The notes under the pieces: model-generated
What the model was told of the DNA's origin: nothing
What the model saw: only the letters and a program-made list of their open reading frames with translations
Databases searched by the model: none
Made by a program: the position numbers and the translations under genes
Assembly (NCBI GenBank): GCA_958295465.1
Contig: OY282353.1
Span: forward strand, 2,595,001 to 2,659,000
Source: an uncultured Gammaproteobacteria bacterium
GTDB lineage: Bacteria; Pseudomonadota; Gammaproteobacteria; HK1
DNA: 64,000 bases
Direction: 5' to 3'
Shown: piece by piece, positions 8,587-17,408 of the stretch
Position numbering within the stretch: the first letter of the stretch is position 1
How the letters are laid out: the number at the start of each line of letters is the position of its first letter

Positions 8587-10005
8587 TTACACCGGCTGTA
8601 AAGGGGGGACGGGGGCTGCCTGTTCCCCGCGCCTTACCGCCGGGATGTCGATCTCGTGCCTGCCGAGGTCCACGCTGTCGTAGGCCGCACGGTCGTACTC
8701 GGGGGTGTGGGGAAACGGGCGGCACGCATCGAAGCCGACCTTGGTCCCGATGTAGTCGGGGAAGCCGGGGTTCAGGCCGTGGCCGAAGACGTTGTCGATG
8801 CGAATGATGCCGTGGGCCGGGTCGAGCCGGGTGGCCATCGCCCACTCCACGTCCCTGACGTCGCGGATGTCGACGTCGTCGTCGACGACGGTCACCATCT
8901 TGAGCGGCGGGAATGCGGCGAAGGCGGCGAGGATCGCCTGCTTGGACCAGCCCGCGCGTGTTTGCCGGATCGAGACTACCGCGTGGTAGAAGCCACATCC
9001 ACCGTGGCTGAAGTAGACGTTGCGTATCCCCGGCACCTGGCGTTGCAACATGCCGAGGACGTTCGCTTCGCCGAGCAGCCCCACCGAGTTCCAGACCTCC
9101 ACGCCGGAGAGGATGGTCTGGAAGATCGGGTTCGGCCGCACGTGCATCGCCCGCACGTGGACGACCGGGCGCGGGTCCCGGCGTGCGTAGTAGCCGGTGA
9201 CCTCCGCGAAGGGACCCTCCTCGCCGAGCTCGCCGGGAACGATCTCGCATTCGAGCGCGTACATCGCGTTGGCCACCACGTGCACCGGCAACGCCTTGCC
9301 CTCGACGAGCTCCAGGGGGGCTTCGTGGAAGACGCTCGCGATGCCGAGCTCGTCGGTGTCGGCGGGCGCGGCCTCGGCCGGGGTGGCGGCCGCGAAGTGC
9401 AGGCCGGGGCCGACACCGCAGTTGAGCGAGAACGCGAGCGTCTTTCCGCGGGCACGGGCCTTGTCGAGGTAGAGCTCCAGGTGCCGGCCGGCGTCGATGT
9501 TGACGTGCAGGGTGCGTTCGTCGACCACCATGAAGCGCTGGATCGATGCGTTGCGCACCCCGGTGTCCGGGTCGCGGGCGATGACCACGCCGGCGTCGAA
9601 GTACGGCCCGCCATCCCGGAGTGCGTGCACCGGAACGGGGATGCGCCGCAAGTCCACCTCCACGGACTGGCCTTCGTAGACCGATCCGTGCTCGATCATC
9701 ACCGGTGGATCGGGCCGGCTCTGCCACTCCTCGATGCACCCGGAAACGTATTGGGGGAGGGTGTGCTCGTCGCGCTGCATCAGCGCCGCGAGCAGCTCCC
9801 GGGACCAGTACAGGCCGGTCAGCACCGGCGCGTCGTGTCCCTTGACGTTCTCGAACAGCACCGCGCGGGGCCCGCCCTCGAAGCGGGCCGCGACGCCCGC
9901 CAGCTCCAGGTGCGGATCGACCTCGGAGTGCACCCTGACCAAGCGGCCCGTCGCATCGAGATCCTCGACGATGCTCGCCAGATCGCTCAGCCGGTTTCCC
10001 GCCAT
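8587..10005 (-). CDS. UbiD family decarboxylase
   Basis: Prenylated-FMN-dependent (de)carboxylase family protein, 472 residues from the chosen start. The frame is open 29 codons upstream, but the ATG at 10005 (MAGNRLSD) has GGAGG about 9 bases before it and gives the usual family length. Family features are the opening LASIVEDLDATGRLVRV, the GPFAEVTGYYA segment, and the C-terminal NVFGHGLNPGFPDYIGTKVGFDA. It is not next to other ubiquinone genes. The substrate may be ubiquinone precursor, phenolic or heteroaromatic acids, and I cannot decide from sequence. A UbiX-type prenyltransferase is not in the window. Confidence 0.88.
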   Translation of the reverse strand: MAGNRLSDLASIVEDLDATGRLVRVHSEVDPHLELAGVAARFEGGPRAVLFENVKGHDAPVLTGLYWSRELLAALMQRDEHTLPQYVSGCIEEWQSRPDPPVMIEHGSVYEGQSVEVDLRRIPVPVHALRDGGPYFDAGVVIARDPDTGVRNASIQRFMVVDERTLHVNIDAGRHLELYLDKARARGKTLAFSLNCGVGPGLHFAAATPAEAAPADTDELGIASVFHEAPLELVEGKALPVHVVANAMYALECEIVPGELGEEGPFAEVTGYYARRDPRPVVHVRAMHVRPNPIFQTILSGVEVWNSVGLLGEANVLGMLQRQVPGIRNVYFSHGGCGFYHAVVSIRQTRAGWSKQAILAAFAAFPPLKMVTVVDDDVDIRDVRDVEWAMATRLDPAHGIIRIDNVFGHGLNPGFPDYIGTKVGFDACRPFPHTPEYDRAAYDSVDLGRHEIDIPAVRRGEQAAPVPPLQPV

Positions 10006-10409
10006 GCCGTTGCCTCCGCCGCGGAGGGGCGGCAGTGTAGCAGGCTGGCTACGTGTATCGAGGGCCATCGTCGCGATGGCCGACGGATTCAATCACCAAG
10101 GGACCGACTGAACACGAGTGCGGATTGGTGCAGTGCCCGCAGGAAGCACGGACGTCCCGCTTGAATTGCCGTTGCAGGTTCCGGAAACGCGGGCATCAGA
10201 CCCCCGGGGCGCCGCCCCACCGCCTGCATCCGCGAGTTGGGGCTGACGCCCAACTCCGGCCCGGGAACGGCCAGGGCGTCAAGTGCCGGGGTCGGGGCGG
10301 ATGCACGTCGGAAAAGTGAGATTTGCCTGATGGTGCGGGCCTGCGCCGACTCGCCGGCCTGGGATACCATGCCCTGATGCTCGGACCGTAGCGGAACGAG
10401 GAGCAGACA
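10006..10409. other. 404-bp gap with no gene recognised
   Basis: Between the divergent decarboxylase and methyltransferase genes. Only the GAGGAG ribosome-binding site of the downstream gene (10398-10403) is recognisable. No tRNA, terminator or conserved reading frame was seen. Confidence 0.5.
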
Positions 10410-11330
10410 ATGCCGCAAGCGTCGGCAAACATGCCGCAGGCACCGGTCAATCGCGCTCGCGCCCGCGGAAGCCGCACCGCCGAGCTCGTGGCGGTGAGCC
10501 GCGCGAGACACCTTCTCAGGCACGACAGACCCTACGTGCTCGAGGATCCCTACGCGATACATTTCGTCGGGAACCGATGGCGCCGGGTCCTCGACTCGCT
10601 TGTGCTCGACGCCCTGTTCGCGAAGGTCCTGGTGAGGCGGCTCATGCCGATCACCACCCAGCACCTCACCCGCGCCCGTTTCGCCGAAGACTGCCTGGAA
10701 GAGGCGGCGAGGAACGGGGTGACGCAATACGTGATCCTCGGGTCCGGCTTCGATACGTTCGCCTGCCGCCGTCCGGACCTCGGCCTGACGGTGTTCGAGG
10801 TCGATCTGGCCGCCACCGTCGATTTGAAGAGAGAACGCCTTGCGAACGCGGGCATGGCGTGTCCCGACTCTCTGCGGTTCGTCCCCTTCGACTTCGAGAA
10901 GGACGAGCTCGGGACGAAGCTCCTCGCCGCGGGGTTCGATTCGGGAAAGGTGTCCTTTTTCAACTGGATGGGGGTCACCTACTACCTCACCAGGGGCGCC
11001 ATCCTGGACAGCCTGGACCGTCTGGCGGCGGTCGGGGCGCCGGGTTCGGAGGTCGTATTCGACTATCTGATCGCGGATGCGTGCGTGCCCCCGGAAGATC
11101 GGGCGCTCTTCGCCTCCATGATGGCGTTCGTGGAGAAACGGGGCGAGCCCATGATCTCGCGGTTCGATCCAGCCGAGGCCGGTACCGTCCTGAACCCCCG
11201 TGGCGTCTGGGAGGTCGTCCGCAACGAATCGCCGGCGGAGCACCGCCGGCGCTATCTGGGAGAGCGAACCGACGTGCCTCCCCTTGCACCCATTACCTGG
11301 TCCCTCCACTTGCGGAGGAGGAAACCCTGA
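10410..11330 (+). CDS. Class I SAM-dependent methyltransferase (leucine carboxyl methyltransferase-like)
   Basis: Protein of the LCMT/TIGR00027 methyltransferase family, 306 residues. Recognisable pieces are RTAELVAVSRARHLL near residue 25, EDPYAIHF near 45, the SAM-binding strand QYVILGSGFDTFACR near 108, the acidic end of strand 2 (VFEVDL), and FFNWMGVTYYLT near 190. Well-known relatives methylate carboxylates of small molecules or polyketides, but this substrate is unknown. GAGGAG 6 bases before the ATG supports the start. It stands alone, with a decayed transposase fragment downstream. Confidence 0.85.
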   Translation: MPQASANMPQAPVNRARARGSRTAELVAVSRARHLLRHDRPYVLEDPYAIHFVGNRWRRVLDSLVLDALFAKVLVRRLMPITTQHLTRARFAEDCLEEAARNGVTQYVILGSGFDTFACRRPDLGLTVFEVDLAATVDLKRERLANAGMACPDSLRFVPFDFEKDELGTKLLAAGFDSGKVSFFNWMGVTYYLTRGAILDSLDRLAAVGAPGSEVVFDYLIADACVPPEDRALFASMMAFVEKRGEPMISRFDPAEAGTVLNPRGVWEVVRNESPAEHRRRYLGERTDVPPLAPITWSLHLRRRKP

Positions 11331-11444
11331 TCCACCCGGCCGTTCATGACGCCGGCTGTGTACGGATCCCCCGCTTGTCCGGCCAGGGGAACGGCGATAC
11401 GCGGCAAACCCGGAAGACGGCCATCATCCAGTGCAAGGTGGCCG

Positions 11445-11640
11445 GCGAAGCCAGCCTGTTTCACCCACTGCCGCGTGCGCTCCGAACGCATCGGCGCCAA
11501 GGTGCGCCAACGCATCCTGCTCATCACCAACGCCCGTGCGAGAGCGGCGAGAGTGCGAACCGGACCACCATTCGACGAATCCTGGAAGGCCGGCAGCGCA
11601 TCATCGCCACCTGCCGCCGTGCCGACGTGCGCACGCTGCA
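11445..11640 (+). pseudogene. IS1634-like transposase N-terminal relic
   Basis: A stretch translating as CFTHCRVRSERIGAKVRQRILL matches the start of IS1634-type (IS4 superfamily) transposases as I remember them. A second piece in another frame (RILEGRQRII) fits the next conserved segment. The reading frame is broken at least once and the catalytic domain is absent. No terminal inverted repeats were found. The rest of the 578-bp gap (11331-11908) before aspS holds nothing recognisable. Confidence 0.5.
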
Positions 11641-11908
11641 CGGTGCCGCAAAGCGACCCGCGCCGAAGCGCCTCGGCAAGCCATCTACGACGCCCCGGGC
11701 GTCGCCCCGGTCCCGGGAGGTATCCGCAAGAGCATTGCGCAGAGGACCCGTTGGAAGGCGGTTGTAGTGCCACTCGCGCGTTTCTGAAATCGTAACTTGC
11801 TTATGTAGAACGAGTTTGTTTACAGGTAGGTTGAAAATCGGGCTTGTCGACCCGGCCGAGCAACTCGTGGGGTCTTCGTAAGGGGTATGCGCGCGAGTGG
11901 CCGCTCGT

Positions 11909-13684
11909 TTACCCCCCTGGTGTGTCGAGCACGCGGATCTTCAGCTCTCGAAGCTGTCGGGGCTCGGCGAAACCGGGCGCGCCGGTGAGCGGGTCGTTCG
12001 CGGTCTGGGTTTTGGGGAAGGCGATGACGTCGCGGATCGAGCTCGATCCGGTCATCAGCATCGCAATCCGGTCGAGCCCGAACGCGATCCCGCCGTGGGG
12101 CGGACAACCGAACTCCAGCGCATCGAGGAGGAACCCGAACTTCTCGCGCGCCTCGTCCTCGCCAATGCCGAGCACCCGAAACACCGCCTGCTGGATCTCA
12201 CGACGGTGAATGCGCACCGATCCACCGCCGATCTCCGAGCCGTTGAGCACCATGTCGTACGCGCGCGACTTCAGGGCGGCGGGATTCGATTCGATGGCGG
12301 CGAGGTCTTCCGTATCCGGCGCGGTGAACGGATGGTGGAGCGCGGAATGACGCCTCTCGCGGGGGTCCCACTCGAACATCGGGAAGTCGACCACCCATGA
12401 CACGCGCCAGCCGTCCTCGACGAGGCCCAGATCCTCGCCGAGCTTCACCCGGAGCGCTCCGAGCGCATCGTTGACGATCTTCGACGCATCCGCACCGAAG
12501 AATACGAGGTCGCCGTCCCTGGCGGCGGTTCGCTCCATGATTCCTTGCAGCGCATCGTCGGAGAGGAACTTGACGATGGGCGATTGCAGCCCGCCCCGTC
12601 CCGCGGCGAGGTCGTTCACCTTGATGTAGGCAAGCCCCTTCGCGCCGTAAGTCCCGACGAAACGGGTGTAGTCGTCTATCCCCGAGCGGGGCAGCCCGCC
12701 CGCGCCCGGCGCCTTGAGCGCGGCCACCCGGGCGCCGGGATCGCTGGCCGGCCCGGCGAAGACCTTGAACTCCGCATCCGCGACGAGATCGCCCACCTCC
12801 ACCAGCTCCAGCGGGTTGCGCAGATCGGGCCGATCGGTGCCGAAGCGCGCCATCGCCTCCTCGCAGGTCATGCGGGGGAAGGGGTCCGGCAGCGCGACGC
12901 CGAGCACGCGCTCGAAGACGTGGCGCATCAGCGATTCCATGAGCCCGGTGATGCCGTCGAGATCGAGGAACGAGGTCTCGACGTCGAGCTGGGTGAACTC
13001 CGGCTGCCGGTCCGCGCGCAGGTCCTCGTCGCGGAAGCAGCGCACGATCTGGTAGTAGCGCTCGAACCCCGACATCATCAGGAGTTGCTTGAAGATCTGG
13101 GGCGACTGCGGCAGCGCGAAGAAATGGCCGGGGTGGGTGCGGCTCGGCACGAGGTAGTCGCGCGCGCCTTCCGGCGTCGCCTTCGTGAGCATCGGGGTCT
13201 CGACGTCGATGAAGCCTTCGGCGTCGAGGAACTCCCGCATCGCGCGGGTGATGCGCGCCCGGGTCTCGATTCGCGCGAACATCTCCGGGCGGCGCAGATC
13301 GACGTAGCGGTACCGGAGCCGCGTTTCCTCTCCGACGTCGGCCTCGTCGAGCTGGAACGGGGGGGGCCGCGCGGGGTTCAGGACCTCGAGGCTCTGCCCG
13401 AGGACCTCGACCGCGCCGGTCACCATCTCGGGGTTGAGGGTCCCCGGCGGCCGCTCGCGCACACGGCCCACGGCACGCAGCACGTACTCCGGACGCACCT
13501 GCTCGGCGGTATCGAACGCCTCCACGGTATCGGGGTCGTACACCACCTGCACGAGTCCGGTGCGGTCGCGCAGATCGATGAATATCACCCCTCCGTGATC
13601 GCGACGCCGATGCACCCAGCCACAGAGCGTCACGCTCTCGCCGACGAGATCCTCGGTGACGGTGCCGCAGAAATGGGAACGCAT
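11909..13684 (-). CDS. aspS: Aspartyl-tRNA synthetase (probably Asp/Asn non-discriminating)
   Basis: Class IIb synthetase, 591 residues, bacterial type. It has an OB-fold anticodon domain (about 1-110), class II motif 2 ([18 protein letters not shown]), the bacterial GAD insertion (about 290-420), and motif 3 ([11 protein letters not shown]) near 535. Residue 30 is His (RRRDHGG) and a Gly follows RERPP near residue 81. These match the His31 and Gly82 reported to relax tRNA specificity in Pseudomonas aeruginosa AspRS, so this enzyme probably charges both tRNA-Asp and tRNA-Asn and needs GatCAB. fmdB, a usual aspS neighbour, lies 3.7 kb away across inserted genes. Confidence 0.95.
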   Translation of the reverse strand: MRSHFCGTVTEDLVGESVTLCGWVHRRRDHGGVIFIDLRDRTGLVQVVYDPDTVEAFDTAEQVRPEYVLRAVGRVRERPPGTLNPEMVTGAVEVLGQSLEVLNPARPPPFQLDEADVGEETRLRYRYVDLRRPEMFARIETRARITRAMREFLDAEGFIDVETPMLTKATPEGARDYLVPSRTHPGHFFALPQSPQIFKQLLMMSGFERYYQIVRCFRDEDLRADRQPEFTQLDVETSFLDLDGITGLMESLMRHVFERVLGVALPDPFPRMTCEEAMARFGTDRPDLRNPLELVEVGDLVADAEFKVFAGPASDPGARVAALKAPGAGGLPRSGIDDYTRFVGTYGAKGLAYIKVNDLAAGRGGLQSPIVKFLSDDALQGIMERTAARDGDLVFFGADASKIVNDALGALRVKLGEDLGLVEDGWRVSWVVDFPMFEWDPRERRHSALHHPFTAPDTEDLAAIESNPAALKSRAYDMVLNGSEIGGGSVRIHRREIQQAVFRVLGIGEDEAREKFGFLLDALEFGCPPHGGIAFGLDRIAMLMTGSSSIRDVIAFPKTQTANDPLTGAPGFAEPRQLRELKIRVLDTPGG

Positions 13685-13826
13685 CGGATTGAAGCCGGGG
13701 AGAAGAAGCGCGCGATGGTAAGGATCAGCGTTTCGCCTCGCAACCGTAGCGTTCAGCCTGGGCCGAGTCGAAGACGGCGTCGGATCACGCAGACGCCTCC
13801 GGCGTCAAGTCTTCCCCGAAGCTGAC

Positions 13827-13946
13827 AGCCATTTCCGCTAACGCCCCGAACTCGATCGCATGACCGGGATCTCGCGGCCATCCCGGCCGCCTGGGCATTT
13901 GATCGTTGTGGTTCATGGGACGTTTTCGGGCTTGGCGGAAATTGCT
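13827..13946. repeat. MITE-like 120-bp element, copy 3 (inverted)
   Basis: Inverted and more diverged copy of the element at 4844-5094. Its ends (AGCCATTTCCGCTAACG and CTTGGCGGAAATTGCT) form an imperfect terminal inverted repeat of about 22 bp. Interior blocks ACCGGGATCTCGCGG and TTCATGGGACGTTTTCGGGC line up with the other copies after reverse complementing. It lies between aspS and the peroxiredoxin-like gene. Nothing else was found in this 320-bp gap apart from the downstream ribosome-binding site. Confidence 0.65.
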
Positions 13947-14004
13947 GCGAAGCTGAGAGTGGTATCCTGACGTCGGAATTCAACTCGATGTGGAGGACAT
14001 TGGA

Positions 14005-14652
14005 ATGAGTCTGGCTCAAAAGCTCGACGCCATCCGCGAAGCGGGGGCAAAACGGATTCCGGCGGAGAAGCGTGCGGTGATGGGCGCGGCCACGCGGGCG
14101 TTGCGTGAATCGGGCATTGCGGACGGCTTCATCAAGGTGGGCGACCCTCTCCCCGAGTTCGCGCTCCGGAGCGCTCGGGGTCAAGTGGTGCGTTCAGCGG
14201 ATCTGCTCAATCGAGGCGCGGTGGTCCTTACCGTATTCCGCGGCCACTGGTGACCCTACTGCAATGCAGAGCTGTACGCTTTGCAGGCAGTCGTACCGGA
14301 ATTGGAGAAGCTCGGCGCGAGCCTCGTTGCCTTCACGCCGCATAAGGCCGCGAAGAGCCTTCAGATGATCGAGCGGCACAAGCTCGGCTTCGAGATGTTG
14401 TCCGATCCCGGAAATGCATATGCCGCGCGACTGGGGCTGCGCTTCCAGGTTCCGGATGAGTTGAAGGAGAGCTACCTGAGCCTCGGGATCGATCTCGAGG
14501 AGTCGAGCGGCTCTCCGGACTGGACGCTGCCGGTGCCGGCTAGAATCGTCACCGACCGAACCGGGGTGGTTCGGGCGACCGACATCGACGTGGACTACAC
14601 CCGCCGTCCGGAGCCCGAGAAGACGATCGCGGACGTGGCGGCACTCGCGTGA
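14005..14652 (+). CDS. Peroxiredoxin-like selenoprotein candidate (in-frame UGA, U83)
   Basis: AhpC/TSA-like thioredoxin-fold protein. A frame of 216 codons is interrupted only by TGA at 14251-14253, exactly where family members have the first Cys of WCPYC (VFRGHW-UGA-PYCNAEL). Reading UGA as selenocysteine gives a 215-residue protein with Sec at 83 in a UxxC redox motif, and everything on both sides aligns with the family (SDPGNAYAARLGL, LPVPARIVTD, DYTRRPEPE). The start ATG has GGAGG 8 bases upstream. A hairpin with bacterial SECIS geometry begins 11 nt after the UGA. The expected role is thiol or peroxide reduction in the cytoplasm. The alternative is a recent nonsense mutation. No selA/B/C/D is in the window. 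Confidence 0.8.
14265..14285 (+). promoter_or_regulatory. Bacterial SECIS-like hairpin
   Basis: Within the peroxiredoxin-like gene, 14265-14272 pairs with 14278-14285 to give an 8-bp stem with one G-U wobble (UGCAGAGC with GCUUUGCA), closed by the 5-nt loop UGUAC with G at the second position. The stem starts 11 nt after the UGA, the spacing known for E. coli fdhF. Such hairpins bind SelB to place Sec-tRNA at the ribosome. Function is inferred. Confidence 0.65.
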
Positions 14653-14733
14653 GTTCCGCGACGAAACCATTGATCTGACGGGATCACCCCTTCCCAGGGT
14701 GGGAAGGGGGTTACTCTGCAAGGAATCCGAGGG

Positions 14734-15198
14734 TTACTCGCGCTCCATCCGCCGGAACTCACGGTTGAGGCGGAACTCCTCCGAGGCGACGAACTCCTCG
14801 ATGGCGCGAGCGCGGCGCTCGATCCTCTCGAATCGCCGGGAGAGGGCGTCGGGGTCGATCGTCGGACGTGATGGCTCTTGTGGCTCGCGGCCCGGACCGC
14901 CGCTGCTTCCTCGTCGCCCCGGACCCGAAGCGACGCGCCGGAGTCGGTCTGCCGCCCGCTTGAGGGAATCATGTGCGGCACCCATCCGGCGACGCGTGCG
15001 CTCGGGGTGGTCCACCCAGTACAGCGCGGCGAGGAACACGAGGAGGGTCAGCAGCGGAGCAAAGACGAACCCGAGTACGAATCCGGCGATGACCACGCCG
15101 CGCGGGATGTCGAAAGCGTCGGCCAGACCTCGTATCACACGTTTGATCGGCCCCCGGCGGCGGCCGGACCTCCGGCCATGAGAGTGACGGCGGCTCAT
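14734..15198 (-). CDS. pspC: PspC-domain phage-shock membrane protein
   Basis: Third gene of a psp operon, 154 residues. The N-terminus is basic (MSRRHSHGRRSGRRRG), followed by the PspC core IRGLADAFDIPRGVV and one or two membrane segments (about 33-62). A charged, helix-rich tail to the end could form a coiled coil. The tail is longer than in E. coli PspC. The ATG at 15198 overlaps the pspB stop as ATGA, so this start is preferred over one four codons upstream. PspC senses envelope stress and recruits PspA. Confidence 0.8.
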   Translation of the reverse strand: MSRRHSHGRRSGRRRGPIKRVIRGLADAFDIPRGVVIAGFVLGFVFAPLLTLLVFLAALYWVDHPERTRRRMGAAHDSLKRAADRLRRVASGPGRRGSSGGPGREPQEPSRPTIDPDALSRRFERIERRARAIEEFVASEEFRLNREFRRMERE

Positions 15199-15449
15199 CG
15201 TGTTCTCCACTCGGGTGCTTCCGCATCGAGGATCGTCTCCAGGGATTCGATCCGTTGCTCGAGCTGCTCACCGAGCCTGCGCATCCGTTCGAGCTCCGCG
15301 CGTTCGATCACGACCCTGCCGGGGCTGGCGGCCCCGGCCCGCAGGCGCATCCACACGGTGATGTAGTGATACGTTATCCAGAGGGGAACGATGAAGACGA
15401 CGAAGATGATTCCGGGCACCGCCAGCGCCCACGGAAAGGTCATGTCCAT
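15195..15449 (-). CDS. pspB: Phage shock protein B
   Basis: Small inner-membrane protein of 84 residues. One N-terminal membrane helix (ALAVPGIIFVVFIVPLWITYHY) leads to a cytoplasmic coiled coil (ELERMRRLGEQLEQRIESLETIL) and ends DAEAPEWR, as PspB does. The ATG at 15449 has CGGAG about 7 bases upstream. PspB works with PspC to relieve PspA inhibition of PspF. Confidence 0.88.
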   Translation of the reverse strand: MDMTFPWALAVPGIIFVVFIVPLWITYHYITVWMRLRAGAASPGRVVIERAELERMRRLGEQLEQRIESLETILDAEAPEWRTR

Positions 15450-15498
15450 TGTGATCTCCGCGTGTAGTCGACGATTCGCGTGAAGGTCACACCGCGCA

Positions 15499-16170
15499 TC
15501 AATCACGACCCTCCGCCGCGACCCGCGCCTTGAGCCGGGCGAGATCCTCGGCGATGTCGGCCTCGACCTCCAACTCGGCGAATTCCTGCTCCAGCGTCTG
15601 CGCCTTGCCCATATCGTAGACCTCGGCGCCCGCGTCCAACTCGTCGATCCGGCGCTCGAGAGATCCGTACCGCTTCAGCGCGTCCTCGACGCGGTCATCG
15701 TGCAACGCGCGTCTCACGCGGACGCGGCCCTTCGCGGTCTTCATCCGCAGCTCGATGGAGGACTTGCGCGCCTTGGCTTCGTCGATCTTCGCTTGCAGCT
15801 TGGCGAGGTCCTCGTTGTGGCGGGCCAGGCTGCCATTGACGAGCACGAGCTCCTCGCGCAGCAGCGTGGCCTGATCCTCGAGCTTGCGCTTGACCACCAG
15901 CGCGCTCCTGGCGAGATCCTCACGGCCCTTGCCGAGCGCGAACGCCGCCTTGTCCTCCCACTCCCGCCCGTTGGTCTCCAGACGTTCGAGCTTGCGTTCG
16001 ATCTCGCGCCTGTCGGCGATGGCCCGCACCGATTGGGAACGCACCTCGACCAGGGTGTCCTCCATCTCCTGGATCATGAGCCGGATCATCTTCTCCGGAT
16101 CCTCGGCGCGTTCGAGCAAGGCGTTGATGTTCGCGTTGATGATGTCGGTGATGCGCGAAAAAATGGTCAT
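15499..16170 (-). CDS. pspA: Phage shock protein A
   Basis: Peripheral membrane ESCRT-III-like protein that stabilises damaged inner membrane and inhibits PspF. It has 223 residues, the normal size, starting MTIFSRITDIINANINALLERAED-type (amphipathic helix) and almost entirely coiled coil. AGGAGG 9 bases before the ATG at 16170 fixes the start, although the frame is open upstream. The gene is divergent from pspF and preceded by a sigma-54 promoter. Confidence 0.93.
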   Translation of the reverse strand: MTIFSRITDIINANINALLERAEDPEKMIRLMIQEMEDTLVEVRSQSVRAIADRREIERKLERLETNGREWEDKAAFALGKGREDLARSALVVKRKLEDQATLLREELVLVNGSLARHNEDLAKLQAKIDEAKARKSSIELRMKTAKGRVRVRRALHDDRVEDALKRYGSLERRIDELDAGAEVYDMGKAQTLEQEFAELEVEADIAEDLARLKARVAAEGRD

Positions 16171-16218
16171 GGCGGTCGGCCTCCTGGTTGTCGAAAGGGG
16201 AATTGCAGACGCGCCGAT

Positions 16219-16234
16219 TGCGAACGGCGTGCCA
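16219..16234 (-). promoter_or_regulatory. Sigma-54 promoter of pspABC
   Basis: On the minus strand the sequence TGGCACGCCGTTCGCA fits the -24/-12 consensus TGGCACG-N4-TTGCW with one mismatch and keeps the invariant GG and GC dinucleotides at the right distance. It lies about 50 bases before the pspA start in the pspA-pspF divergent region. PspF would bind further upstream, in the region that also holds the pspF promoter. Confidence 0.75.
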
Positions 16235-16342
16235 ACCCGCAAGTCGTTGATCTCTCGCGATACGAGACGGATCGATCCGGGGGTTAGCGAATCCAAATCG
16301 CAAAAATCGCCACAAATAGGCGAATTCCCGTATCATTGGACA

Positions 16343-17374
16343 ATGGCCGATCCACCATCAATCCTCGGTGAAGACCCCGCCTTCCTGGAAGTCGAGGAGC
16401 AGATCTCCCGCCTCGCGGCCATCGACCGACCGTGTCTCGTGATCGGTGAGCGAGGCACCGGCAAGGAGTTGCTCGCGACCCGCCTGCACTACCTCTCGCC
16501 CCGTTGGGACGGCCCGCTCGTCAAGGTCAACTGCGCCGCGCTCGCCGAGTCGCTGCTCGACACGGAGCTCTTCGGTCACGAAGCGGGGGCATTCACCGGC
16601 GCACAGCGCCAGCACGTGGGCCGCTTCGAGCGTGCGGACGGCGGAACCCTGCTGCTGGACGAAATTGCGAGTGCTTCGGCCGCGGTGCAGGAAAAGGTGC
16701 TCCGGGTCATCGAGTACGGCGAGATGGAGAGGGTCGGCGGGCGCCGGACCATTCGGCTCGACGTGCGGGTGGTCGGTGCGGCGAACGTCGATCTGCCGTC
16801 GCTCGCCCGAGGTGGGGCGTTCCGTGCCGATCTGCTTGACCGGCTCGCATTCGAGGTGGTGACGATACCGCCGCTTCGCGCCCGGCCGGCGGACGTCATG
16901 ACCCTCGCGAATGCGTTCGCCCTGGAGATCACCCGCGCCCTGGGCAAGGACGTCTTCCCCGGGTTCAGCCCCCGCGCGGAGGGGCTGCTGCTCGGATACT
17001 CGTGGCCGGGAAACGTGCGGGAGTTGAAGAACGTCGTCGAGCGGGCGGTCTATCGCTCAGCGTCATCCGATGCACCGATCGACACGGTGGTCATCGATCC
17101 TTTCGACAACCCGTGGCGTCCTCTTCCGGAATCAGCCGGCGCCGATGCCGGCCGCCGGGTGTCCACCGGGCGGGCAGAGACCTCCGAGCCCGCCGGGCCC
17201 CCCCTGCCTGCCGGCGCTCCGGGCGACTTCATGGCCGAGGTCGCACGATTCGAGCGCGGCCTGCTTGAACGCGCACTCAACGAGGCCCGGCACAATCAGG
17301 GCGATACCGCACGTGCCCTGGGGCTCGGGTACCACCAACTCAGAAGACTGCTGAAGAAGCACGCCCTCATCTGA
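16343..17374 (+). CDS. pspF: Sigma-54 activator PspF
   Basis: Bacterial enhancer-binding protein that activates pspABC with sigma-54 RNA polymerase. It has 343 residues with no N-terminal receiver domain, as expected for PspF. The AAA+ domain spans about 8-240. Motifs are Walker A (GERGTGKE), the sigma-54-contact loop GAFTGAQ, Walker B (GGTLLLDEI) and the arginine region (FRADLLDRL). A Pro-rich linker leads to a C-terminal Fis-type helix-turn-helix (NQGDTARALGLGYHQLRRLLKK). The ATG is chosen because the protein then starts at the AAA+ domain like E. coli PspF. Confidence 0.92.
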   Translation: MADPPSILGEDPAFLEVEEQISRLAAIDRPCLVIGERGTGKELLATRLHYLSPRWDGPLVKVNCAALAESLLDTELFGHEAGAFTGAQRQHVGRFERADGGTLLLDEIASASAAVQEKVLRVIEYGEMERVGGRRTIRLDVRVVGAANVDLPSLARGGAFRADLLDRLAFEVVTIPPLRARPADVMTLANAFALEITRALGKDVFPGFSPRAEGLLLGYSWPGNVRELKNVVERAVYRSASSDAPIDTVVIDPFDNPWRPLPESAGADAGRRVSTGRAETSEPAGPPLPAGAPGDFMAEVARFERGLLERALNEARHNQGDTARALGLGYHQLRRLLKKHALI

Positions 17375-17408
17375 GGGCCGATGTGTCGGGCTGTCGGGCC
17401 GCGTCCTC

